Positions 26,924 to 35,201 of a stretch of DNA of 64,000 nucleotides are shown one piece after another. How positions within the stretch are numbered: the first letter of the stretch is position 1; the number at the start of each line of letters is the position of its first letter. The notes under the pieces are model-generated. The model was not told the origin of the DNA. It was given only the letters and a program-made list of their open reading frames with translations, and searched no databases. Origin of the DNA: Parvularcula sp. (GTDB lineage Bacteria > Pseudomonadota > Alphaproteobacteria > Caulobacterales > Parvularculaceae); contig PAIP01000027.1 in assembly GCA_002704915.1 (NCBI GenBank), positions 1 to 64,000 on the forward strand. Reading direction: 5' to 3'. A program made the position numbers and the translations under genes.

Positions 26924-27754
26924 CTATTTAACTGCGCCGACGGCGCGCTGATCGGCGTTTTCTTCCTGCCATGTGAGCATGTTCATTTCGATAAAGAAGA
27001 ACGCCACAATCCACAAGAAGGCGTCCCATGCGTCCCAGGGCTCGCCCAGCATCCACCAGTAAAAAGCGCACACAAAGAGGATCGCATAAAGCAGCAGCTT
27101 TGCAGATTTGTAGGCGAGGAAGAATTTCGTGCCGAATAGTTTTGAGGAATGCAGATAAACTTCGGCCTCCAAGACAGCGACGATCACGACCCAAACGGTC
27201 GCATTCAGGACATCGGTCCAGGTAAGCCTGTTCAAGAGGCTTAGTTTTTCGGGCGTCGCCATGAGATTGGCTTTGACATTGATATAGGCCTCGCCCGCCA
27301 GGCTGGCGCAGTTTTGCGCGTCCAGCGGCGCGAATTCGTCAAGGTCGAGCACATAATTGAGGTCGCCGCCAATCAATGTGCAGGGATCGGGGCCGGAATA
27401 GAGCTCAAAGCCCAAGGGAATCCACAAGGTCGCCCAGTAGCCATAAAGCGCGTAAAGAATAATCCCGCCGCAAAGCACGGTCAGGATATTTATCGTCCAT
27501 TCAATCCCTGCCTTGATGCGGTCGTCGGGCAGAATGAAAGTCTCAAGCTCCAGAAGCAGGAGAAGGATCAGCCACGCGGCAGTGTCGATGGAATCCGTAT
27601 AGGCGACGATGATGTCGCCGATCGCAACGCCATCTTCATAGGTAATCGCGCTGCTGGTGAAATTTTCCATGAAAAAGTGGCCGGTATTGACGGCCAGCGC
27701 GAAATAAACAGCGTATTTGAAAGTCTGGTAGAGTCTGCCGGTTTTAACGATCAT
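26924..27754 (-). CDS. Unrecognised six-helix membrane protein with threefold internal repeat
   Basis: 276 aa; I do not recognise the family. Six membrane helices are likely near 12-29, 57-75, 85-111, 182-202, 213-235 and 242-261, with a loop carrying Cys125 and Cys149. Helices 2, 4 and 6 share one pattern with identical spacing: Asp/Asn, three residues, Trp, seven residues, Glu, one residue, Glu/Asn (D57-W61-E69-E71; N184-W188-E196-E198; D244-W248-E256-N258). This suggests three copies of a two-helix unit with acidic residues inside the membrane. It is the first gene of an operon with an aldehyde dehydrogenase and an aminotransferase. A cation or amine transport role is a guess. Confidence 0.7.
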   Translation of the reverse strand: MIVKTGRLYQTFKYAVYFALAVNTGHFFMENFTSSAITYEDGVAIGDIIVAYTDSIDTAAWLILLLLLELETFILPDDRIKAGIEWTINILTVLCGGIILYALYGYWATLWIPLGFELYSGPDPCTLIGGDLNYVLDLDEFAPLDAQNCASLAGEAYINVKANLMATPEKLSLLNRLTWTDVLNATVWVVIVAVLEAEVYLHSSKLFGTKFFLAYKSAKLLLYAILFVCAFYWWMLGEPWDAWDAFLWIVAFFFIEMNMLTWQEENADQRAVGAVK

Positions 27755-27771
27755 CAGGCGCTCAAAAAGTT

Positions 27772-27794
27772 GCGCCGGTCATGATGACCGGCGC
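27772..27794 (-). terminator. Terminator after the TonB receptor gene
   Basis: Perfect 10-bp GC-rich stem (GCGCCGGTCA 27772-27781 with TGACCGGCGC 27785-27794), loop TGA. Read on the minus strand it is followed by AACTTTTTG. It separates the receptor gene from the downstream membrane protein operon. Confidence 0.7.
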
Positions 27795-27830
27795 TATTTG
27801 TTCTCTCACCAAGCCGTCACGCAAGCTTCC

Positions 27831-30149
27831 TCAGCGGCCGAACTCATAGGTCATGAGCACGCCGAAGGTCCGCGGCCGGCTCGGGCCGAAATAATGGGCG
27901 GGGATGAAATTGCCCCCTTCGGAAACGCCGTCGTAATAGAGCTCGTTGGTGACGTTCTCCACATAGCCGATCACGCTCCAGCCCGCATCCGATGCGTATC
28001 CGGCGCGCAAGGCCAGGTCCATATAGGCGTCGTTGACTGCATAATCCGGCTTTAACAAACCGCCATAGGTCTTGGTCTGGCCGAAAGCCTGCGCCGAGGC
28101 CTTGATCGCGCCCGGACCGACCGGATAGCTGAAGTTCAGCGACGCCGACGCAGAGAATTTCGGCACATAGCCGAGCGACGATCCCTCGCAATCGAGCGTG
28201 CCGTCGCATAGCGGCTGCGCATCGGTAACGTCGGTGTCCGCATAGGCGCCGGCGAAATAAAGATCGAAATACTCGCCGAGATCGGTAGTGGTGGACGCCT
28301 CGAAGCCCCAGCCCTTCACGTCGCCCACATTGTCGACGAGAATGCCGCCGCCCGTACCGGGCACGTTCACCTGAAGGTCTTTATACTGATAATAATAGAC
28401 GTTTGCGTCGAGGCGAGTGGCGCCGCCGAACAGGGTCCCTTTAACGCCCGCCTCGTAGGACCATACTTTTTCCGGGTCGAAGAAATTCGGCGAGGCGTCG
28501 GCGTTGGTCAGCCCGAGACAACTGTCGTCGAACGGGCCGCAATAAGTGACGCTCGAAGGCGAAATAAAGAAGCTGCCGAAACCGCCGGATTTAAAGCCGC
28601 GCGTGGCGCTGGCGAAGACCATCCAGTCATCGGTCGGATAATAGCGCGCAATAAAGCGCGGCGTGAACGCATCCCAGCTCCGCTTGTCTTCCAGCGGCTC
28701 GGCCGTAGTGAAGCCGACCCCGAAATACGGACCGAGATCGCTTGTCACCGGGGGCGCGCTGATGGCGAATTTCTTGACATCTTTCGAATAACGAATGCCG
28801 ACGCCGATATCGAATTTCTCCGACAACGCCAGCGTCGCGTCCACATAGGCCGCCCAGCCGTGATAACGCCCGCGCACGGCGTTGCTTTCCACGAGCCCCT
28901 CAGGGGTCGGCGTGAAGGCGTAATAATAATAGGCGAAATATTCCGAGCAGCTATTGATGCCGTAATAGCTCCAGTAGAACTGGCACATCACCTCTTCGTC
29001 GGCGGCCTGGGTGAAGAGAACGTCGATCTCTTCCTTGTAGTAAGAGGCGCCCGCATACCAGGAAAGCGGGCCGTCGGTGTCGGAAACGACACGCACTTCC
29101 TGTTCGAAATAGTTGCCTTCCTGATCTTGGGCGTAGGCGTTGATGCCGAGCGGCGTGCCGTCGAAATCTTCCGCGTAAATATATTCATGATCCTTGAAGC
29201 CCGTAAGCGATGTCAGCACGGCGCCGCCGAGATCATAGGAAAGCTGAAGGCCGAAGCTCAAAATCTCCGAATCGTCCGCCTCGCCAAGCTGCAAATCGCT
29301 GTCGATATCGCGGCCGTTTCCGCCGAGCGACACGCCGAAAATGTCGACGAGATTGTCCCAGCCGGGTCCGCCTTCAGTCGCCCGATAGACCGATCCTGAC
29401 TGCTTGCGGTCTTCATATTCAGCGGTGAAGAACGCCTCGAAGGGACCGTCGCTGTAAAGCGCCGAAAAACGGCCGGCGTATTTTTCCGGCTCGATCAACG
29501 GATCGTTGTTCGGGAAATAGGCGTTGTCCACATAGCCGTCTTCGTGACCGCCATAGAGGGCGAAACGAACGGCGAAGACATCGGACAGCGGAACGTTGAG
29601 CGCAGCTTCGCCGAACAGGCGGTCGCGCTCGGCGACATCGGCCTCCACATAGCCGCTGACGCCGTCGAAATTCGGACGCGCGGTATGAACGGAGATGGCG
29701 CCGCCAATAGCGTTGCGGCCGAACAGGAAACCCTGCGGCCCGCGCAACACCTCGGCGCGCTCCATATCGTAAAGGCTCGTCACCACCGCGCCGTTGCGGC
29801 CCTGATAGAGACCGTTTTTGAACAGGCCGATAGACGGGTCGCCGCCGGCGCCGAAATCGTTGGTCAGAATGCCGCGCATGGACAAAGTGTCGATGAAGCT
29901 GTCCGCGGAATTGCCGGTGACGCCCGGCGTGAACTTCACGAGGTCCTTGACGTCATCGAGATTGACCTCGCGCGTGAAGTCGCCGCTGAGCGCCGTGATC
30001 GCCAAAGGCACATCCTGAATGGACTCATCGCGTTTCTGGGCGGTGACGATGATCTCATCGCCTTGCGCCAGGGCGGTTCCTGCGAACATGGCCGCGGCCG
30101 AACAGCCGGTGAGGAGAACCCGTTTGTGGAGAGAGAGGCGTTTCATCAT
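27831..30149 (-). CDS. TonB-dependent outer-membrane receptor
   Basis: 772 aa from the ATG at 30149, which has AAGGG 7 nt upstream; the longer frame to 30230 adds a poor leader. Signal peptide (LLTGCSAAAMFAGTALAQ), TonB-box-like EIIVTAQKR, a plug with RAEVLRGPQGFLFGRNAIGGAI, and a barrel ending LMTYEFGR. Tyrosine-rich loops occur around EYFAYYYYAF. Uptake across the outer membrane is secure, the ligand is not. It sits inside an apparent amine-catabolism island, so an organic substrate is as likely as iron. The 280 bp upstream (30150-30429) must hold its promoter; I see no clear -35/-10 pair. Confidence 0.88.
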   Translation of the reverse strand: MMKRLSLHKRVLLTGCSAAAMFAGTALAQGDEIIVTAQKRDESIQDVPLAITALSGDFTREVNLDDVKDLVKFTPGVTGNSADSFIDTLSMRGILTNDFGAGGDPSIGLFKNGLYQGRNGAVVTSLYDMERAEVLRGPQGFLFGRNAIGGAISVHTARPNFDGVSGYVEADVAERDRLFGEAALNVPLSDVFAVRFALYGGHEDGYVDNAYFPNNDPLIEPEKYAGRFSALYSDGPFEAFFTAEYEDRKQSGSVYRATEGGPGWDNLVDIFGVSLGGNGRDIDSDLQLGEADDSEILSFGLQLSYDLGGAVLTSLTGFKDHEYIYAEDFDGTPLGINAYAQDQEGNYFEQEVRVVSDTDGPLSWYAGASYYKEEIDVLFTQAADEEVMCQFYWSYYGINSCSEYFAYYYYAFTPTPEGLVESNAVRGRYHGWAAYVDATLALSEKFDIGVGIRYSKDVKKFAISAPPVTSDLGPYFGVGFTTAEPLEDKRSWDAFTPRFIARYYPTDDWMVFASATRGFKSGGFGSFFISPSSVTYCGPFDDSCLGLTNADASPNFFDPEKVWSYEAGVKGTLFGGATRLDANVYYYQYKDLQVNVPGTGGGILVDNVGDVKGWGFEASTTTDLGEYFDLYFAGAYADTDVTDAQPLCDGTLDCEGSSLGYVPKFSASASLNFSYPVGPGAIKASAQAFGQTKTYGGLLKPDYAVNDAYMDLALRAGYASDAGWSVIGYVENVTNELYYDGVSEGGNFIPAHYFGPSRPRTFGVLMTYEFGR

Positions 30150-30429
30150 TAGGCCCTTTCGTTGAGCGCCGGGAATGGCGCTAAAAGGCGCGGACGCGCG
30201 AATAAGTGACTTGTGACAGATTCGTATCAATAAAGGGTATCATGAACAACGACGCAGACCGTTTTGCGATCTCATTCCGGAGGATTTCCGCCGCAGCGCG
30301 GCGAAAATATCACGGCCCACAGTACGGAATAGCCTTTTCTGACGCCAAAACAGCAGATTAGGCCAAAATTGCGCCCTCCCCGCCACCTGGTTTCAGCAGC
30401 CGGTCAGGCAGCCCGAAGGCAATACGTGA

Positions 30430-32019
30430 TCACATCTTGCCGGAGGATTCGAGGGAAAAGCCCGCATTTTTGAGGGCGGCGGCCATGGGATCGAGGGCCG
30501 TCCCGTAGCGCCGCCAACGCCCCACCGACCGGGTGTGAGTCTTTTCACGCACCTGAACCGCGCTCGCCGTCGCCACAGCCGCCTTCTGCTCATGGAAGGC
30601 GAGACATCGATCCTCCCAGGGCACTCCCAGATAGTCGATCAGGGCGCGGGCATGGGGTTCGAGATCGGCCACGGTCGCCTCATAGGACACGTCGAAAACC
30701 CGGCCGGGGAACATTTCCCGCCAGTGCGCCATGAGTTTCAGATAGCGCGCATGATGACGCGCCATCTCCTCCTGATCGTAGGAATGGTAGTAGGCCTCGG
30801 CGAAGAGCTGCTTGTAACTGGCGAAACAGGAATCCATCGGGTCCCGGGTCAAATGGACGATCTTCGCATTCGGCAATGCTGCGAGGATGAGCGGTATATG
30901 TAGATAGTTGCCCGGCAACTTGTCGACGAAACGAGGAGCGCCTTTGCGCATGGGAGCCGAGGCGCGCAGATATTCCTTGCCGAGGGCGCCCGTATCCACA
31001 TGGGCCGAGGCCCTGATCGTCTCTGGGGCCCAGCGATCGGGATTTTCGCTTTTTGTCAGTCTGCGGACGGACAGGCCGAATTGCTGCAACTCTCCCGCCG
31101 ATTCCACCATGGAGTGGCTGGCGATAATGCGTTCGATCAGCGTCGTGCCCGTGCGCGGCTGCCCCACGACAAAGATCGGCGACGGATCGTCATGGCCGTC
31201 GCGGGATTTCGCCGCCCAATCGGCGTCAAAGCTTTCCTGCAAGGCGGCGAACCGCGCCTCGTCCGCCGTTTCGTCATAGGCAATCGTGCGGCGTTTCGCC
31301 TGCGCGCCCGTTTCGAAAGCCGCGAACGCCTTTTCCCAAGCCTCGACATCTTCATATTCCTTGCCGGCGGCATAGGCGAGAAAAGCGCGGGCGTGATCGT
31401 CTCCTGCTTTGTCGGCTTTTTGCATGAGCCTGTCCGCGCGCGCCGGGTTTTCGGCTTTCTTGAGCGACGACAGGAGCCACTCGCCCTGTGCGACATCGTG
31501 TTCGGCGAGAAGGCCTGTCAGGGTGCGTTCCGCAGCCTCCGTTTCGCCCAGAAAGATTTCGGCGCTCGCCAGATTGACCTGATAGGCTGGGCGGTCCGGC
31601 GCCAGACTGACAGCGCGGACGTACCAGTCCTTCGCCTGTTGCTGATCGCCGAGCGATGACGACACGATGCCGATCAGATCCGCCGCCGCCGCATCGCCGG
31701 GATTAGCCGCAACGGCTTTTTCCAGCGCCTGTTCGGCGCGCCCCGGCTGGCCCAGACGTATGAAAATGCGCGCCAGCTGCGCCCAGCCGGCGCCATGGCC
31801 GGGCGCAAGTTTCACGACCGAGCCGAAGGCGCTGGCCGCCGTTTTCAGATCGTTCATTTCAAGCGCCGTGAGGCCCACCAGAAAATGCGTTTCCGGATAG
31901 GCGCGGTCGATCATCATCGCCGCCTTGCAGCACTCGGCCGCCTTGACGGAATCGCCGCGATTGAGGGCTGCAAACCCATCGCGCAGGAGGCCTGCAATGC
32001 GCTGTTTGCCGTCGGTCAT
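30430..32019 (-). CDS. TPR-repeat sulfotransferase
   Basis: 529 aa. Residues 1-240 form about six tetratricopeptide repeats (for example YPETHFLVGLTALEMNDLKTAA). Residues 280-520 form a PAPS-dependent sulfotransferase with the 5'-phosphosulfate loop VGQPRTGTTLIERI (PRTGTT at 288-293) and the 3'-phosphate motif RDPMDSCFASYK. No signal peptide is seen. Such TPR fusions are common in alphaproteobacteria with unknown acceptors. It is divergent from an amidohydrolase lipoprotein over an 82-bp gap that contains an 18-bp palindrome. Confidence 0.85.
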   Translation of the reverse strand: MTDGKQRIAGLLRDGFAALNRGDSVKAAECCKAAMMIDRAYPETHFLVGLTALEMNDLKTAASAFGSVVKLAPGHGAGWAQLARIFIRLGQPGRAEQALEKAVAANPGDAAAADLIGIVSSSLGDQQQAKDWYVRAVSLAPDRPAYQVNLASAEIFLGETEAAERTLTGLLAEHDVAQGEWLLSSLKKAENPARADRLMQKADKAGDDHARAFLAYAAGKEYEDVEAWEKAFAAFETGAQAKRRTIAYDETADEARFAALQESFDADWAAKSRDGHDDPSPIFVVGQPRTGTTLIERIIASHSMVESAGELQQFGLSVRRLTKSENPDRWAPETIRASAHVDTGALGKEYLRASAPMRKGAPRFVDKLPGNYLHIPLILAALPNAKIVHLTRDPMDSCFASYKQLFAEAYYHSYDQEEMARHHARYLKLMAHWREMFPGRVFDVSYEATVADLEPHARALIDYLGVPWEDRCLAFHEQKAAVATASAVQVREKTHTRSVGRWRRYGTALDPMAAALKNAGFSLESSGKM

Positions 32020-32067
32020 TCACTCACCCTGCTTGCGCGCCCTCTTGTTTAATGGAGCGGCCCGTGA

Positions 32068-32085
32068 TCATCATGGCCATGATGA
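32068..32085. promoter_or_regulatory. 18-bp perfect palindrome in a divergent promoter region
   Basis: TCATCATGGCCATGATGA reads identically on both strands and lies in the 82-bp gap between the divergent sulfotransferase and amidohydrolase genes. A dimeric regulator could control both. An immediately adjoining GTGATCA (32064-32070) overlaps its left arm. There is no evidence for a particular regulator. Confidence 0.45.
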
Positions 32086-32101
32086 AAGAATTCGTCAGGT
32101 G

Positions 32102-34141
32102 ATGAAAGAGACCCTTGAGATGCTGGCACGACCCTTTTCGATTGTATGTTTGTTGTTCATTTTCGCCGCCGCCTGCAGCGACCCCGGAAGCGCCGGCAGC
32201 CCCGATGCGAATGCGGAAAAAGTCTTTATCAATGGCCGAATTTACACCGCAGACGAAGAAAACAGCTTCGTTTCAGCAATAGCGATCGCCGGCGACGAGA
32301 TTGTCGGCGTGGGCGGCGATGATGAAATGCGCGCCCGGGCAGCGGAAGGCGCAGAGATTGTCGATCTTCAAGGCCGTCTCGTTCTGCCGGGACTTCACGA
32401 CGCGCATATCCACCCGATCAGCGCCATGCCGGTCGAGGTGTGCAGCCTTGAAAACGCGCCCACAACCCTTGCCGACATCGCCGCTTACGCCAGCAACTGC
32501 ACCACCCGTCCTGGCATGGCCGAAGGCGAGTGGCGGGTGATCATCGGCTGGAACTTCGCCGCCGGCAACCAGCCCGGAGACGACTATCAGACCATTCGCG
32601 AAGCGCTCGACGCCGTTTCAACGGATGAGCCGGTGATCCTGCGCGGCAGCGACGGCCATCATTATGCGGTGAATTCTGTCGCGCTTTCCCGCGCTGTCAA
32701 TGCGGAGGGGGAAACGGTCGGACTGACGAAAGAAACCCTGGCGACCGATTTCGCCGAACTCGCGCCTTATGTGGGCGTCGATGAAACCGGCAAGCCCAAT
32801 GGACGCCTGACGGAAGCTTACGCGCTCGAAGCCATTGGCGCCGGCAGCCTGCTGGAATCGGGTCTTGCGAAATCGCGCGAGAATCCGGAGCTCTTGATGG
32901 AGGTCACCCTGCCCCGCGGCATCACCTCCTTTCTTGACGCCGCCGCCGACCCGGCGACGCTCGATATTTATGACGCTCTGCTCGCTGACGACGAATTTCA
33001 CGCACGGGCCCATCTCGCGCTTTATTTCGATCCCGGCGCCTATGCGGACGAAACGGGCGACGTGAATTACGATGCGCTTCTCGCCGAGGCGCAGGCGATC
33101 CGCGCCAAATATCAGGACGACCCGTTGATCGAGGCGGATTTTCTTAAACTCTTCGCGGACGGGGTGATGGAGGGCGATCCCCTTTCCGACCCGCCGACCC
33201 TGCCCAATGCCGCCTATTCCGGTGTTTACCTGCAACCGATCTACGAATGGGACGAAGAAACCCAATGGGTGCGCGTTACGGGTTATGTGGATACGCAAAG
33301 CGATCTGTGCGGCCAGACCCGCGCCAGCATTGAAGCCGGAAACATGCCGGAAGCGGCCGCGTTCAAAGCCGAGCACGGCTATCACCCCATGCAATGCATG
33401 CGCGAATCCGGCGTTCTTCAGCACCCTGAAGGTATGATCATGGACTATGTGCGCAAGGGCGACGAGGCCGGATTTACCTGGCACATCCACGCCATCGGCG
33501 ATCGCGCCATCAAGGTCTCGCTCGACGCCATCGAGGCCGCGCGCGCCGCGAATGGCGATGAGAACAAACACATTCTCACCCATTTGCAGCTTGTCCGCCC
33601 GGAAGATCACGAACGCTTCGCGGCGAATGACGTTTATGCATCTTTCACCTTCGCCTGGGCCTCGCGGGATACGCAATATGACGCCACCGTCATTCCCTTT
33701 ATGGATCGCGTCGACGGCCCCGACGGCATGTATAACCCGGACGGATATTATTACAGCAACGCCTATCCGGCAGCGTCCCTGCAGGAAGCAGGCGCCATTG
33801 TCATCGCCGGCTCCGACGCGCCGGTGGACACGAAAGATCCGCGTCCCTTCGTCAATATCGAGGCGGCTGTCTCGCGTGCAATCTTCGGCCTGCCGCCGCT
33901 CAACGAAGCCGAGGCGATTTCCATCTATGACGCCGTCGACGCTTACACGATCAACGCAGCCAAGGCGTTGAAACAGGATCGCATCGCCGGGTCGCTGGAG
34001 ACCGGCAAAAAGGCGGATTTCATTATCCTGGACCGGGATATTTTCGCTCTCGCCGAGAGCGGCGAAGCGGCGGATATCAGCGAAACGAAAGTGCTCGAAA
34101 CTTGGTTCGCCGGCGAAAAAGTCTATTCGTCTACGGAATAG
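32102..34141 (+). CDS. YtcJ-like amidohydrolase lipoprotein
   Basis: 679 aa of the amidohydrolase superfamily (type 3). The N-terminal lipoprotein signal ends FAAAC (Cys25), so it is exported and lipid-anchored. The metal-binding HDAHIHP gives His102 and His104; later metal ligands are in WHIHAIGDRA and GSDAPV. YtcJ-type enzymes hydrolyse amides or cyclic amides, and the substrate here is unknown. The ATG at 32102 is used; one at 32120 is possible and would shorten the leader. Its last 19 bp overlap the 3' end of the convergent GntR gene. Confidence 0.82.
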   Translation: MKETLEMLARPFSIVCLLFIFAAACSDPGSAGSPDANAEKVFINGRIYTADEENSFVSAIAIAGDEIVGVGGDDEMRARAAEGAEIVDLQGRLVLPGLHDAHIHPISAMPVEVCSLENAPTTLADIAAYASNCTTRPGMAEGEWRVIIGWNFAAGNQPGDDYQTIREALDAVSTDEPVILRGSDGHHYAVNSVALSRAVNAEGETVGLTKETLATDFAELAPYVGVDETGKPNGRLTEAYALEAIGAGSLLESGLAKSRENPELLMEVTLPRGITSFLDAAADPATLDIYDALLADDEFHARAHLALYFDPGAYADETGDVNYDALLAEAQAIRAKYQDDPLIEADFLKLFADGVMEGDPLSDPPTLPNAAYSGVYLQPIYEWDEETQWVRVTGYVDTQSDLCGQTRASIEAGNMPEAAAFKAEHGYHPMQCMRESGVLQHPEGMIMDYVRKGDEAGFTWHIHAIGDRAIKVSLDAIEAARAANGDENKHILTHLQLVRPEDHERFAANDVYASFTFAWASRDTQYDATVIPFMDRVDGPDGMYNPDGYYYSNAYPAASLQEAGAIVIAGSDAPVDTKDPRPFVNIEAAVSRAIFGLPPLNEAEAISIYDAVDAYTINAAKALKQDRIAGSLETGKKADFIILDRDIFALAESGEAADISETKVLETWFAGEKVYSSTE

Positions 34142-34848
34142 CCGCGAACAATATTGCTCATGCCCTGCATGATGTCTTCGCGGATGACGGTTTCCAGCTT
34201 GTCCGCGTCGCCTTCGCGCAGGGCGGCAACGATTTCCTTGTGTTTGTCGTCGTCGAGCGCTGCGGTGCCGAGCCGTCCGATCACCACCCGCATGAACGGG
34301 CCCGTCTGAAGCCACAGACTTTCCACGAGCCCCAGATAAACCGGCGCCTTGGCGGTTTCATATAGCGTGAAATGAAACTCGCTGTTAAGGCGCGCATAGG
34401 CGGCGCTGTCGCCCTGCCCAATCGCTTTGTCCAGCGTTTCATCGATCGCCAGCAACGTGTCGGCAAGCTTTTCCCGGGCGCCTGCATCATCGCCGATCGC
34501 CCCTAAAGCCCGCGCTGCGAGTACCGGCTCAAGGGCGAGGCGCGCGTCGCAAAGCTCTTGAAGTTTTTCCGGGCTCATGCGCGCCACGGCGACGCGCCGC
34601 GTCGGCGTAAATTCGAGCGCGCCCTGCGCGGCGAGCTGGCGTATGGCCTCCCGCGCCGGCATGGCACTGACGCCAAATTCCGCCGCGAGCCCGCGCACGG
34701 ACAGCGCCCGGCCCGGTTCGAGCTGGCCGGAAATGATCGCCCGGCGAAGCCGCTGATAAACCTCTTCATGAATGGCGGCCGGCCGGGCCGCCGGCCCGCC
34801 TGTTTCCCCGTTGGATTTTTCCGGCTTCACCGACGCCATCGCCGTCAT
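34123..34848 (-). CDS. GntR-family regulator, FCD (FadR-like) subfamily
   Basis: 241 aa. The N-terminal winged helix (about 28-90) has EEVYQRLRRAIISGQLEPGRALSVRGLAAEFGVSAMPAREAIRQL. The C-terminal FCD ligand domain has helices with NSEFHFTLYETA and the late DDDKHKEIVAALREGD, giving the His/Asp metal or ligand site. It is divergent from the gamma-glutamyl ligase operon across 353 bp and overlaps the amidohydrolase 3' end. By position it most likely controls the divergent operon, with a small amine or acid as effector; this is inference. Confidence 0.85.
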   Translation of the reverse strand: MTAMASVKPEKSNGETGGPAARPAAIHEEVYQRLRRAIISGQLEPGRALSVRGLAAEFGVSAMPAREAIRQLAAQGALEFTPTRRVAVARMSPEKLQELCDARLALEPVLAARALGAIGDDAGAREKLADTLLAIDETLDKAIGQGDSAAYARLNSEFHFTLYETAKAPVYLGLVESLWLQTGPFMRVVIGRLGTAALDDDKHKEIVAALREGDADKLETVIREDIMQGMSNIVRGYSVDE

Positions 34849-35201
34849 ACCTGCCTAACCTCGCCTGCCGGGCCGGCGATCTTCCCCGACCGCAGGCGCA
34901 TTTGGCGAGACCTTAGGGCCTCGGGAACCAAAAGAAAGAGCGTCGGCCTCAAAAAGCGGTTACGATCAGGGCCTTGCGCGCCGCTTCCGGGCGGCGTAAA
35001 CGTGATCACATTCGGGCGGGGGTTGTGCAGTTCGGCTTTCGTTAGGCTTCCCGCTGTTAGATTTTTCGGGCCATGAGGCCGTATCCGGCGACCTCCAGAG
35101 CGGGCCTCCGGCCAGGACAAACAACGCCGTCCGGATGCGAAACGACTTCAACGGGCGCTTCTCGCGCCGTCATAAAGACGCGCGATCGCTCAAGGTGATT
35201 T
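34849..35201. promoter_or_regulatory. 353-bp divergent control region between gntR and the ligase operon
   Basis: No gene is visible here. It contains the palindrome GTGATCAC (35002-35009) within ACGTGATCACAT (35000-35011); the same 12-mer occurs at 30424-30435, about 275 bp upstream of the TonB receptor start. AAGGTGA just before 35202 is the ribosome site of the first ligase gene. I could not assign a convincing -35/-10 pair on either strand. Confidence 0.45.

Noticed and set aside
32618-34315. 565-aa minus-strand open frame
   Set aside because: Antisense to the amidohydrolase with clear lipobox and metal ligands, and running on into gntR sequence in another frame.
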